From NCBI RefSeq assembly GCF_037975245.1, contig NC_092572.1, forward strand, positions 23,480,489-23,544,488: a stretch of 64,000 nt of DNA, read 5' to 3'. The stretch's first letter is position 1, and each line of letters begins with the position of its first letter. Positions 22,314-33,435 of this stretch are shown in pieces. Below the pieces are notes generated by a model. It did not search any database and was not told the DNA's origin. It was given only the letters and a program-made list of their open reading frames with translations. The position numbers and the translations under genes were made by a program. The stretch comes from Apostichopus japonicus (lineage: Eukaryota; Echinodermata; Holothuroidea; Aspidochirotida; Stichopodidae).

Positions 22314-23712
22314 TATATATTTCAATAGTAAATCACTTACAGTGTGTACACTAAGTCAAAGGGGGAATAACTATCTCTATCTGGGTTGCTAGGCAACCAC
22401 AGGGTCTTAGCTTGAAACAGGATGACTCAGAGGTTGATTAAGTGTGAAGGCCACTTTTGAACAATGGACATATGTGTTTTGATACTCTAGGAGTGAGATA
22501 GGAAAGGGAGCTATGTGTACACTAGTGTCCACATGGTAGGAGTAAAGAGCAGAAGGAAGTTTAACAGAAAGGATTGGTACATTAAGAAAAGGTGATGGAG
22601 ATTCATAAATAATATCCTATTGATGTCAGGACATTGGCAAAGGTTTCTATAGTGAACTGAACAGTCGGAAGTAAGGAAGAAGTTTTGGAACGGATGGCAA
22701 CAAGGAATATATCTTGGGACTGAACTTCGATACTGAATGGAACATATATCGCCCTCCTGGAACTTATTTATTAAAGCAAATATATTAAATAAAAGAATAG
22801 CACAACGCAATTTAGTATCAACATCTACAGGACCACAGAAGAATAAAGAACTGAACCTTCAAGTATTATTTTTGAAGAGCGGTCATTTTATGACCATAGC
22901 AGTCGGATTAGGTAACAGCAAGGAGCTTGCACATCACATATTTCCACTTTGTTCCAATCCAGTTGAGTTCTAGAACACAGCTGGTTATATTTTGTGTGTG
23001 TCTTGCTCTCTGTATGGGTCTCCGTACCAGAACAGAGATAACTGATCACACTGGAAAGTTAATATCAATGCTAGTCCAGTTACTTATTTCCTATTTGATT
23101 GACATTTTAGGCAGATATATTTTTTTATATCGGTCATATAAAAGTTTATCTGGATTTTCTTTATATCAACCAGATAAAGTTGTATCTGGCCCAGATATGG
23201 ATGGCAAAAAAATTAGCCAGATAAACTTTTATATGGGCCATATAAAAGTTTATCTGGATTTTCTTTATATCAACCAGATAAAGTTTTATCTGGCCCAGAT
23301 ATGGATGCAATAACATTTAGCCAGATCAAATTTTATATGGGCCATATAAAAGTTTATCTGGATTTTCTTTATATCAACCAGATAAAGTTTTATCTGGCCC
23401 AGATATGGATGCAATAAAATTTAACCAGATCAAATTTTATATGGGCCATGTAAAACTTTATCTGGATTTTCTTTATATCAACCAGATAAAATTTTATCTG
23501 GCCCAGATATGGATGCAATAAAATTTAACCAGATCAAATTTTATATGGGCCATATAAAACTTTATTTTATATCAAGTTATATCTGCCCAATTTTTTATCT
23601 GGCCACGGATATAAATTCCAGATCTGCAGCAGATCTGGCCCAGATTGAAATTCCAGATCTGGGCCAGATCTGGATTTTTATATCTGGCCCAGATCTGGGA
23701 TTTCGGTAAGGG
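20465..23712. mobile_element. Foldback-type element with tandem-repeat arms
   Basis: The left end CCCTTACCGAAAT (20465, again at 21909) and right end ATTTCGGTAAGGG (to 23712) are inverted, each followed inward by CCAGATCTGG. The left arm consists of 65-bp units (about 20520-21470, 21960-22200) and the right arm of 104-bp units (about 23105-23570). Both arms share the palindrome CCAGATAAAACTTTATCTGG or its inverse. The middle (about 22310-23100) is unrelated and has no recognisable transposase. Long arms of tandem repeats around a unique core is the foldback (FB/TU-like) layout. No convincing target-site duplication was found. Confidence 0.7.
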
Positions 23713-23819
23713 GTGAAACTCTTTAGCGATAAGACTAGTGACAGGTCAGTGTTATAGCACGTACTCGTTACACTGCATCATGTATTATGTATAGATTACA
23801 TACTTTTTAAAGAAAAAGT

Positions 23820-23993
23820 CACCCAGAAAAGGACCTGGGCAAGAAAACTACCAAACGACTGATCCGCTCTCAACCCCAGTCCCCTTGCATCGAGACTTTG
23901 ACTCTGTGATCATCGTCTGCAGTGTGTATCACCATTCCCCTCGAAAGGGAACTGATACTACACTTGATCTTAGCCAAAAGGCCGAGAAGCGAT
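23820..23993 (-). ncRNA. U2 snRNA-like sequence, 5' domain intact, 3' part divergent
   Basis: Read on the minus strand from 23993, about 45 nt match the 5' end of metazoan U2 snRNA: ATCGCTTCTCGGCCTTTTGG, GCTAAGATCAAG, and the branchpoint-pairing GTGTAGTATC. After that the canonical stem II and Sm region are replaced. GTATCA and TGATAC enclose an inner stem TTCCC...GGGGAA, and a later segment holds AGTTTTCTTG (a poor Sm-site match) before a CCCAG...CTGGG hairpin (near 23822-23838). It may be a U2-derived pseudogene, the head of a snRNA-derived SINE (SINEU type), or a divergent U2 variant. It sits between the foldback element and the transposon nest. Confidence 0.6.
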
Positions 23994-25050
23994 TGGTATA
24001 TAGATTAGATAGATACACGACTCTATTGTATCAGAGCCCGTGTCTATTTACAGCTCCGCATTGTATTATAGTTCTCTATAAAGGAACTCTATAGTGTATT
24101 TATAAACAGCGCCATGATTTTAGTTCAGCGGCACTTTTGAGGTTTTAGACTCCACATACAGGCTGCAAACTTGAAAGCTTTGGGCCAATCACAACTAGGG
24201 GCATCCACCAGGGGAACCTGCGCTACACCCTCCCAGTCCACACTGACCATGTAATAATTATAGTTCTCAGGATTCGAAGAAACAACACAAGGAGCAGAAG
24301 CGCTATAGCCTATATAGAAAAAACAGGCACGGAAGGAGCTGTGCATAGCCTACTATTCGTACCCTATCCAGGCGCGTATCCAGGATTTTCAAACCCGGGG
24401 GGCGCGAATTACTATCTAAGCGGAGCGCCACCATCGGTTGGCGCGCAGCGTACAAGAAAATTTCTTGTTTTGAAACCCCCCCAGATCACCGGAAACGGCA
24501 CTTCTCGGGCTTGAAATGACCAACCAGATGTACACTTTTTGCTTGAGAACCAGGTATTTCCTAATAGTTTTTTTTTTCCATCCATAACCTTTTTGAAGTT
24601 TGTCAACCCGGCACACATCATGTTCGACCTGATGGCATCTCCTGTGGGTCTTTGCTTTTGTAGGTGATTCTACGTCGCGGCCCACAATACCCGTCAGCCC
24701 CACTTTTCAAGGTTTTAAGCCCCATATTTGTTCAGAATTTGAAAATTCACATTTCTCGTGAATAAACTCACTTGAAAACATACCCATAATGTTGTACAAA
24801 ATTTCATCTATGGACAACCAATATAGCAAAACTTCCTTCAACCCCTAACAGACCGGTCAAAATTGCACGAGTAGAGGGAAGTGTGATGCAGAATGTTGGT
24901 CAGAAATTTTCGAAAATTCAGACACAGTTAATTTATTGGTGTAGAAACATTAAAACCTCTTATAACGGCTATTATAAAACTTGGTTGAAGGAAATGAAAA
25001 AATAGCAGATTTTTCCTTCAACCGAACACTACACACATAGGCGTAGGAGG

Positions 25051-25447
25051 CGCGGCGGCAGTGGCGGAGCTAGGGGTATTGGTCAGGAGTGGCGAGAATG
25101 GTCTGTAGGAGCGCTTTCGACACTATCTAAGCGGAGCGCCACCACTAGTTGGCGCGTAGCGTAGAGAAATTTTTTGAATAAAGATACTCCCTAGATCGCC
25201 GGAAATGACCCTTTCCGGGCCTGGCTAATTTGCAGATAAACGAAGAATAAGGTGTCATCGCCAAATTACACCAACAAAATGTGAGAAATGTCAATAAGTA
25301 GATGAGAGCGCAATAAAAAAGTTAATAATCTAAAATAAGTAAAAAGTGGTAAAGAGCTGAAAAAGGCGCCAGCAGTCCATTTGAGTCCGTCAGGGGGGGG
25401 GGGGGCATCCACCCCGACCGTATGGACGCTCCGCCACTGCGCGGCGG
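25051..25447. mobile_element. hAT-type MITE with perfect 8-bp target-site duplication
   Basis: The 381-bp element 25059-25439 begins CAGTGGCGGAGC and ends GCTCCGCCACTG, a perfect 12-bp terminal inverted repeat. The 8-bp CGCGGCGG is present on both sides (25051-25058 and 25440-25447). Eight-bp duplications with CAG ends are typical of hAT elements. Non-coding interior, nested in the larger inverted-repeat element. Confidence 0.85.
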
Positions 25448-26338
25448 GGGTGCAGCCCCTAATTCGCCATTACTAATGTAAAAGAGAGTTTTGACATAAT
25501 TGGACCTCCATGCTTTTTATACATCTACATGAGACATGTCGTTGTTTACATTAGCATCCCACGAAATACTGCGCAATTTGAACGGACCGTACGGTACATG
25601 ATGGCATGCGATGTAATAACCGATGCTTGCTTATATGATATTGACATGAACACGTTGAACGGTTATTTTTTGAGGCAAGTCGGACAGTTTTGAGGCTTTT
25701 CATCCTGGAACGCCATTTTCATGCTCACTGATATGATGTGATATCTGCTGTTTGCGTTACAAATTCGAACAGGCGCGTAGCGAGGAATTTGCCAAGGGAG
25801 GGGCGAAGCCTGTAGGCAAATTATCTAAGCGTAGCGCCACCATAGGTTGGCGCGAAGCGTACAAGAAAATTTTGGCCGAAAATGCCTCCCAGATCGCTGG
25901 AAATGGCACTACCCAGGACCATTTGTTAGCGCGAAGCGTACAAGCAAATTTTGGCCGAAAATGTCTCCCAGATCGCTGGAAATGACACTTCCCAGGCCTT
26001 GTAAGTTGCCTCTAAGCACTTTCTATTTTGAAATTACTTAGCGATATCATTTAAAAAAATGCTGAATGGGGGGGGGGGGCGGGCGGTCGCCCCCATCCCA
26101 AAATGCGTCATGTTCCCCGACGACACGGTCGAGTTCGAGACCAGCCACAGTTGGTTTCATAGCACAATTCTACACACGCGTTATGATAGACCATATATAG
26201 TACATATATAGATCATTAGTGAGAGAGGAAATGGAAACGTCAAAAAATGGAGTTGTCGGTGTAAGGGGTAGGGTGAGTCACACTTTTACGAAATCATTGA
26301 TCCGTCACTGGCTACCCTTCAGCGCTGTAATGATGTCA

Positions 26339-26510
26339 CTGTTCCTCTTTCTCTCCCCGGTGTCTTCGCGTTTTTCTTTTACTCCCTCCTTTTCTCCTTT
26401 TTCTCTTTTTCTTCTTTTTCTTTTCCCTTCCTTCCTCTCCTCCTCCTCTTTTTTCCCCTCTTTTTTCCTTTTTTCTTCTCTTTTTTTTCTCTCCTCTTTT
26501 TCTTACCCGG
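26339..26510. repeat. Polypyrimidine tract (~170 bp)
   Basis: Almost unbroken C/T on the + strand, mostly CTTTTT/CCTC. It opens frames on both strands that are not genes. Mirror-rich purine-pyrimidine tracts of this length can form triplex DNA; that is an inference. Confidence 0.8.
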
Positions 26511-26948
26511 GGGGCGCGCGCCCCCAACGCCCCCCCCTGGATACGCACCTGCTATCAGACACTCCCATCCTGAATAAACATTTACCGGTTATTTCCTTTG
26601 TATAAGGTATAACAAAGGGTGGGTTCTAGTGTCTTTAGTTATGTGTGCCGGTGTGCAATATCCTCAGTAGCACCCTTGCCCCGTTTACACACATTCCAAA
26701 GAGATAGTATCAAGAGTAAAAATCCACAAAACCTGTTAGCAAACTGCTCATAACCACTAAAGAGCCTGGTCGAAAGATAATGTACAAAAGTAAGAGTGCC
26801 TAACGTTACGATCCCGCTAGCAGGATCTTCTTCAGAGGCTTAATGACCAGGCCCACTTACTTTTACACACACTGAGTATCAACAGATTAACAAAACGTCA
26901 CTTTCGTTATGGCGCCACGAAAGTTTCTCGTTTATGAGAGAAGAATCG

Positions 26949-29509
26949 GTGTACATCAGTGGCGTCGCCAAGGGGGGCCAGGGGGGGGCACGTGCCCCCT
27001 GGAAAACCTAGTGCCCCCCCATCTGAGCTTTGGGTTGGTAAAAAATATATATATATATATTTTGTTATACTCAACTCCCATCATCTGAGTTGGTTTTTCA
27101 TAAGGACAAAGAAGCACAGTAATTCGTATTTTCTTCAAATGAGCTGCGAAAAAATGAAAAAGTTTATCCTTGACCGTCGGGTATCGAAGTCGTAACCCGC
27201 GCCATCACAGCTCGTGAATTGGATGCCTGTGAAATGCCGAAAATCCGGACCTGCTGTGAGAAGGGATGGTACTACAGTATGTTGCCTTGGTCTGAGGTTG
27301 ACAGGTTAGGAGCTGACGAAATGTGAGAATGTGAGGGTCCGCAGGCACCATACTTGCCTATATTTGTGGACCCATATATTAACCCTGTTGTGTAGGGGGT
27401 GCAGAGGTCATTTGAGGGCAGATGCTTGTAGGAACAAATGGCGAATGTTCACACCTGCATACTGAGCTATACTCGATGTGTGATCAAACTTTGGATTGCA
27501 TGGTGAGATCCCTGATAGGAGCCAATAACGATGCTGGAACCTGTTACATCTTAATAGATAATGGGAGAAAACGAGAAGGACAAGAAAGGAGTCGGGGGTC
27601 ATGCACACATTAATTCAACAAATGTAGGTTCTATTGATAGGGTTAGGCATAATATCGACAGCATGTGATTCATATCCTCTGCAAAATTCTGCTCGTTGTT
27701 TAAATCATTACCTCAAAAATAGCAATTTCTGGAGATATCTTCAGATCGAATTTAGCATCAAATGTGGCACCATTTTGCATCCAGCCCATGCTCCCCTCCC
27801 CCAGGACGGCGATCCGTATCCACCTAAGTGCCCCCCATCAAATGCTGGTGCCCCCTCAGACTGAAAAGTCTGGTGACGCCACTCATGGGCGGGATTACGG
27901 GGGGGCAAGAGGGGGCATTTGCCCCCCCACTTTTCCCCAGACCTTAGTTCACTTTTTTGTCGTTTTTACAGACAAATGTTCACAACCCTAATCAAAATTA
28001 TTCCCCCACAACAGCTCTATCATATAGGCCTGTTTGTTTCGAATCCAAGTAGAATTTGTGTTTAAAATCGTAACATGTAGCATGCAGAATAACTGGAGCT
28101 GGAGCTAGCACATGGTTCGCAGCACAGGTTACGAATCCTGGAGCTAACACACTATAGTGATTCAATTCTGCATGTGATGAATCCGCTGCATGTGCTACAG
28201 TGCTAGCTTCAGGAATTGATTTTCAAGTGCTGCTCTACTGAATGCGTTGAATAACTAAATCCAGAGAAACGATTTACGAAAGCCAGATTTGCATATTGGG
28301 TATATCAATAATTAAATTCAATACACTGACACATGACCCCCCCCCCCCGTGTCATTCAACAATATGCAATGGCAATGCCGATGTAATTTTTTACTGCTTG
28401 AAATCCTGGAATGATGCATGCAAATCGAATAATTTCAGCATTTTACCACTTTTTACTTATTCGCGATTATTGACATTTTTACTACGCTCTCATCTACCTA
28501 TTGACATTTGTCACATTTTTTTTGGTGTAATTTTCTGACAAAATGCTCTAACGGCTATTTATTCTTCGTTTATCTGCACATTAGCAAGGCCCAGAAATGG
28601 TCATTTCCGGCGATCTAGGGAGTATCTTTACTCAAAAAATGTCTGTACGCTCCGCGCCAACCTGTGGTGGCGCTCCGCTTAGATAGTGTCGAAAGCGCCC
28701 CTACAGACCATTCTCGCCCCCTCTGACCAACACCCGTAGTGGGGGGGGGGGGGTGTAAAGGTATGTTCAGTCCCCAATATTTGCCAAGTGCTCCAAGAAG
28801 TGGGGACCGCGGGGAGAATTTCGAGTTGGGTGCTGAACATATTCTTGATCGGTCCAATGCACAATATACTAATAATTTTAGGGGGAAAGAACTGTCTAGA
28901 TGGGATTTATTGTTACCAGAGGTGTCACTTTGCTGATCTAGGATTTCCTTTTTGCTTAAATTTCGACGCGCCGCCCCAACTGATGGTGGTACACCGCCTA
29001 AATAGTGACGTATAAGCTTCAGTTGTACTTCACCATATAAGTTCTTCTATCCTTCCTCCCTAAATTTACACACGTTCATTAATTGTTTAGATGCAATTTA
29101 AAGCCTATATGGGTGTTAATTTTACCGATCTAATGTACCTTTCATCGAATACTTCGACGCTCCTTGCCAACTGATGATGGCGCTCCGCTTAGATAGTGAC
29201 GTATAACAAAAGTTGTACATCACCATCTGACCATATGTGCTACTATCAATCCTCTTCAAATTTTTAAACGATAATTAACTATCTAGATACAATTGCAGAC
29301 ATGAGATCCATATTTCAAGGATGGGTACATGCAGCTTAGAGCACTCGGGAAGTGCCGTTTCCGGCCATCTGGAGGGTTTGTAAAGCCAAAAAATTTCTTG
29401 TACGCTACGCGCCAACCGATGGTGGCGCTCCGCTTAGATAGTCTTGCTGGCAGGTTTGCCCCCCCACTTTCACAACTCAAATCCCGCCCCTGACGCCACT
29501 GGTGTACAT
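26949..29509. mobile_element. Composite hAT-like element with 8-bp target-site duplication GTGTACAT
   Basis: CAGTGGCGTC begins at 26957 and GACGCCACTG ends at 29501. The 8-bp GTGTACAT lies directly outside both (26949-26956 and 29502-29509), so the whole 2,545 bp moved or was bounded as one unit. Inside, GACGCCACT at 27875-27883 followed by GGGCGGGATTACG looks like an internal end joined to a second related element. Its right-hand inverse is AATCCCGCCCC before 29491. G/C-run rich and non-coding; reverse copies of the GGAGCGCCACC module occur near 28570-28690 and 29330-29440. Confidence 0.8.
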
Positions 29510-30200
29510 ATATAGTTGCCTCGAAGCATTATGGACATGATTGGATGATTATTGTTCCGCAAATTCGTTGGTGGTTGTATCTCAAAATTACGGAATTAGG
29601 TTATATAATTTAATGTCAATAGTATCGACAGCCAATCGTTTCGAAAATGCAGTTTCCTTTTCCTTCGGTGGTGTCTGTCATATTTTTTTTTTCTTTGGGG
29701 GGGGGGGCACAAAACGTTGGAAGAGAGATTACGGATGTATCAGAGATGACACGCCTCGTTCCTTTTGCAGTAGTGTGAACAGGTTTAAGAATGCTTTGGA
29801 CTTTGTAATCGGTCCTAATTTTTTGTGTCTTAAGTTTTTTGCTCTCCTATAGGGTGTCCCTCCTGATCATTTTCGCCCCTACTTAACTAAACTACTATAT
29901 GGAGCCCCTGTTGTGGGTTAGCGGAGTCTGTAGAGTGCTGGACTTTTATTCCCGTGTAAGTATTACTAATCGCACTTATATCTACATCAGACCTGAGCTT
30001 CTCTTGACATCGAATGGAAAAGGGGCTCCTGTTCTTTGGTTAAACAATATTCCTCAGCAATGTTTCTTGTGGCGTGCGGGAGAATTGCAGCGTTTCTGAA
30101 GGGTTAGTGTTACTGTTGACCATCATGACACTGAAAAAGCTATCACCATTATTCATGTCATCAAACGAAGATCTGTTTTGCATACAACAGAGTAGTTCAT
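29510..30200. other. Intergenic, nothing recognised
   Basis: No gene is supported; a G-run lies near 29697-29707. Short open frames carry no recognisable family sequence. Confidence 0.4.
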
Positions 30201-30224
30201 TTCTAATTCATTCATAGCTATAAA

Positions 30225-30777
30225 CTAATTGCGCGTGCGCAAACCAGTTAGTTGTGCACGCTACAGCACGTACATGTGTACTCATCGCTGTATTGCAGAC
30301 ATATAAACAACGTGTGCGTACATTACGCTCTAGCAACAGGAGTTATTTTTAGCTTTTAACGTGATTGGTGAAAGAAAGTAAATGAAAAAGTAGGAGGAGC
30401 TTCACTTTGCCCGTATGAAAAGTTACGCCCTTCGTAAAAAATAGGTTTAGATGATATTAGCTGATGTAGATTTGCAGAGAAGTGGTACTATCCTGAGATT
30501 TCGTTACAACATGTCACACTTCACATGAGATACTTTTGGTGTAATTTTATTACAGCAAAAGTCGATAACAACCTTATGGTACCCAAAATGTTCATGATGT
30601 TTATTGAATATTCAGTAAAATTTCTGACCAATCATTCAGCGTAAATCACTTGCGATCGACTCATTCACCTTTTCTTAGCTCGCGAAGACATGTCAGACAG
30701 CTAACTAAGGATTTTATATCTTACTGCGCCACAGCCAAATTTCTCGAGATTTCCGAAATGAAAAGCACATGAAAGGT
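30225..30777 (+). promoter_or_regulatory. Candidate promoter / 5' non-coding exon region (possibly CIC)
   Basis: TGCGCGTGCGCA at about 30230-30241 fits the palindromic NRF1 binding consensus, common in CpG promoters, and lies in locally CpG-richer sequence. About 540 bp downstream, GAAAG|GTAAGA near 30777 is a good splice donor that could end an untranslated exon. CIC translation starts in an exon with an acceptor directly upstream (40055), so a 5' exon must lie somewhere upstream; this is one candidate only. Confidence 0.25.
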
Positions 30778-31990
30778 AAGATTGTCATAATTTGTATTGT
30801 TGGTAAATCCACCTTAAGTGCAGTAGCTTACAACAAAATGCAATCGCACGAGAACTTACGATTGATACTACTGACCGATTTTGATAATGTTAATTTCGTG
30901 TTCGGGCGTCCTAGTAATATTACGTGTAACATTAGGCTGCATTAGTAATAGTAACTTCATGGTAATAGTAGCCAACATAGGGTGTGTGTAGTCCATCCAC
31001 TAACTCTGTATTGTGGTTAACGCAATCTAGTTAGTCTAGTTAGCGTAAGATAAGCTAGCCTACAAATAGGTAGGAGATAAACCTAGGCCTACTGCCCACC
31101 ACAAGCAGTTGTATGTTTAAGAAAACGTCAGACTGATGTGATGAATGGTAATTCATTATCAGAGCTACATGATCCCAAACGGTACGAATTATACAGATAG
31201 TTCTTTCACTTCGAATTCTAGAGTAGTAGTACAGTAGTACTGTAGAAGGTTAAGTATGTTATTTTGTTCATTAACTTGTAGGCAATTGCCTCTGCAATTG
31301 ATTCTAGTTATAGGCCAGTGCATGTACAACTTATTTAATCTGTAAAGTAGCAATAATGAATGAGCTTGAGGTGTAATTAATTGTGGCTTTGTACCTAACA
31401 AGGTATAATCTTATTGCTGGACACAGACAATGCATAAATACAGTTTTTAGATAATTTGTTGTATTTCTGTTCGTTGTAATGAGGTCCACTCCTGGCTTGA
31501 CCATCCACATGCATTCATGCTCTTGCAGCCATTGCAGTCATATGGTACACTGCACCAATAGATAGCCCAAATACAGTATGTATGCTTTACTGTCACAGTT
31601 GCTGTTTAGTTCAATTGCTGTCTGGTAGATTCATCTTGAGCCCCTCTGCTCAAGAATGGAAACATCAGTCATTACGTTGTCCGGGAAAAAATCACATTGC
31701 ATCCAAGTTCAAACTGTTTGCCAATTAGCGAAAGGTTGTGAACATAATCATTAACTCACACAATGTATCAATTCAAGGTTACAAGAACATCTGGAATCTG
31801 AGCAAGGTACTAATGCAACATTGCCGACTACAAACAAAGAAAGCAGCACTGTCTTTGGTAAACTGTCCTTATTTGGACTCAGTAAACCAATCCTTAGTCC
31901 CTCTTGTGTTGTTGAATTACATAGCTTAGCAACAGAGTAATAAATAATATCCAATATGGTCCCATTCAACAGTAGTTTTCTCAGTTTAAT
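30778..31990. other. Intergenic or CIC 5' intron, nothing recognised
   Basis: AT-rich; no gene is supported. Confidence 0.4.
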
Positions 31991-33435
31991 GAAGACACAC
32001 ATCAAATCGAAGCTCACAGAGAATGGGAGGAAGACACACATTACATCAAAACTCACAGAGAATGGGAGGAAGACACACATCACATGAAAACTCACAGCGA
32101 ATGGGAGGAAAACACACATCACATGAAAACTCACAGAGAATGGGAGGAAGACACACATCACATGAAAACTCATAGAGAATGGGAGGAAGACACACATCAC
32201 ATGAAAACTCACAGAGAATGGGAGGAAGACACACATTGCATCAAAACTCACAGAGAATGGGAGGAAGACCACACATCATATGAAAACTCACAGAGAAAGG
32301 GAGGAAGACACACATCACATGAAAACTCACTGAGAATGGGAGGAAGACACACATCACATGAAAACTCACAGAGAATGGGAGGAAGACACACATCACATCA
32401 AACTCACAGATAATGGGAGGAAGACACACATCACATGAAAACTCACAGAGAATGGGAGGAAGATACACATCACATGAAAACTCACAGAGAATGGGAGGAA
32501 GACATACATTGCATCAAAACTCACAGAGAATGGGAGGAAGACCACACATCACATGAAAACTCACAGAGAATGAGAGGAAGACACACATCACATGAAAACT
32601 CACAGAGAATGGGAGGAAGACACACATCACATCAAACTCACAGATAATGGGAGGAAGACACACATCACATGAAAACTCACAGAGAATGGGAGGAAGACAC
32701 ACATCACATGGAAACTCACAGAGAAAGAGAGGAAGATACACATCACATGAAAACTCACAGAGAATGGGATGGAGACACACATCACATGAAAACTCACAGA
32801 GAATGGGAGGAAGACACACATCACATGAAAACTCACAGACAATGGGAGGAAGACACACATCATATGGAAACTCACAGAGAATGGGAGGAAGACACGCATC
32901 ACATGAAAACTCACAGAGAATGGGGGGAAGACACACATCCCATGAAAACTCACAGCGAATGGGAGGAAGACACACATCACATGAAAACTGACAGAGAGTG
33001 GGAGGAAGAGACACATCACATGAAAACTCACAGAGAATGGGAGGGAGACACACATCACATGAAAACTCACAGAGAATGGGAGGAAGACACACATCACATG
33101 AAAACTCACAGAGAATGGGAGGAAGACACACATCACATGAAATCTCACAGTATAGAGGGAAGACACACATCACATGAAAACTCACAGAGAATGGGAGGAA
33201 GACACACATCACATGAAAACTCACAGAGAACAGGAGGAAGACACACATCACATGAAAACTCACAGAGAATGGGAGGAAGACGCACATCACATGAAAACTC
33301 ACAGAGAACAGGAGGAAGACACACATCACATGAAAACTCACAGAAAATGGGAGGAAGACACATATCATGAAAACTCACAGAGAATGGGAGGAAGACACAC
33401 ATCAAATGAATCTCACAGAGGATGGGAGGAAGTCT
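31990..33435. repeat. 39-bp minisatellite
   Basis: About 36 copies of a 39-bp unit, cores ACTCACAGAGAATGGGAGGA and AGACACACATCACATGAAA. Being 13 codons long, it keeps frames open on both strands (233 codons repeating MKTHREWEEDTHH on +, 284 codons on -). There is no splice or start context and no family similarity, so these are not annotated as genes. Confidence 0.95.

Larger units (their letters stand above)
24364..26556. mobile_element. Inverted-repeat DNA element, CAGGYGCGTATCCAGG ends
   Basis: The left end CAGGCGCGTATCCAGG starts at 24369 and the inverse CCTGGATACGCACCTG ends at 26551. CTATC flanks both sides (24364-24368, 26552-26556), a possible 5-bp target-site duplication. The inside contains repeated modules (AGCGGAGCGCCACC...GGCGCG-AGCGTACAAG) at about 24411, 25122, 25826 and 25925, a second nested element and a long pyrimidine tract. 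No transposase frame is recognisable. Confidence 0.6.

Noticed and set aside
22511-23313. Frames of 99 and 128 codons in the core and arm of the foldback element
   Set aside because: No transposase motif; the second runs into the tandem arm repeats.
23941-23993. Annotating a functional U2 snRNA gene
   Set aside because: Only the 5' domain matches; the canonical stem II, Sm site and stems III/IV are not visible, so it is listed as U2-like only.
26219-26605. 128-codon hydrophobic-looking frame
   Set aside because: Encoded by the polypyrimidine tract (Phe/Ser/Leu from CTTTTT/CTCC) inside a transposon nest.
32514-33370. 284- and 233-codon frames on opposite strands
   Set aside because: Products of the 39-bp minisatellite; not supported as proteins.
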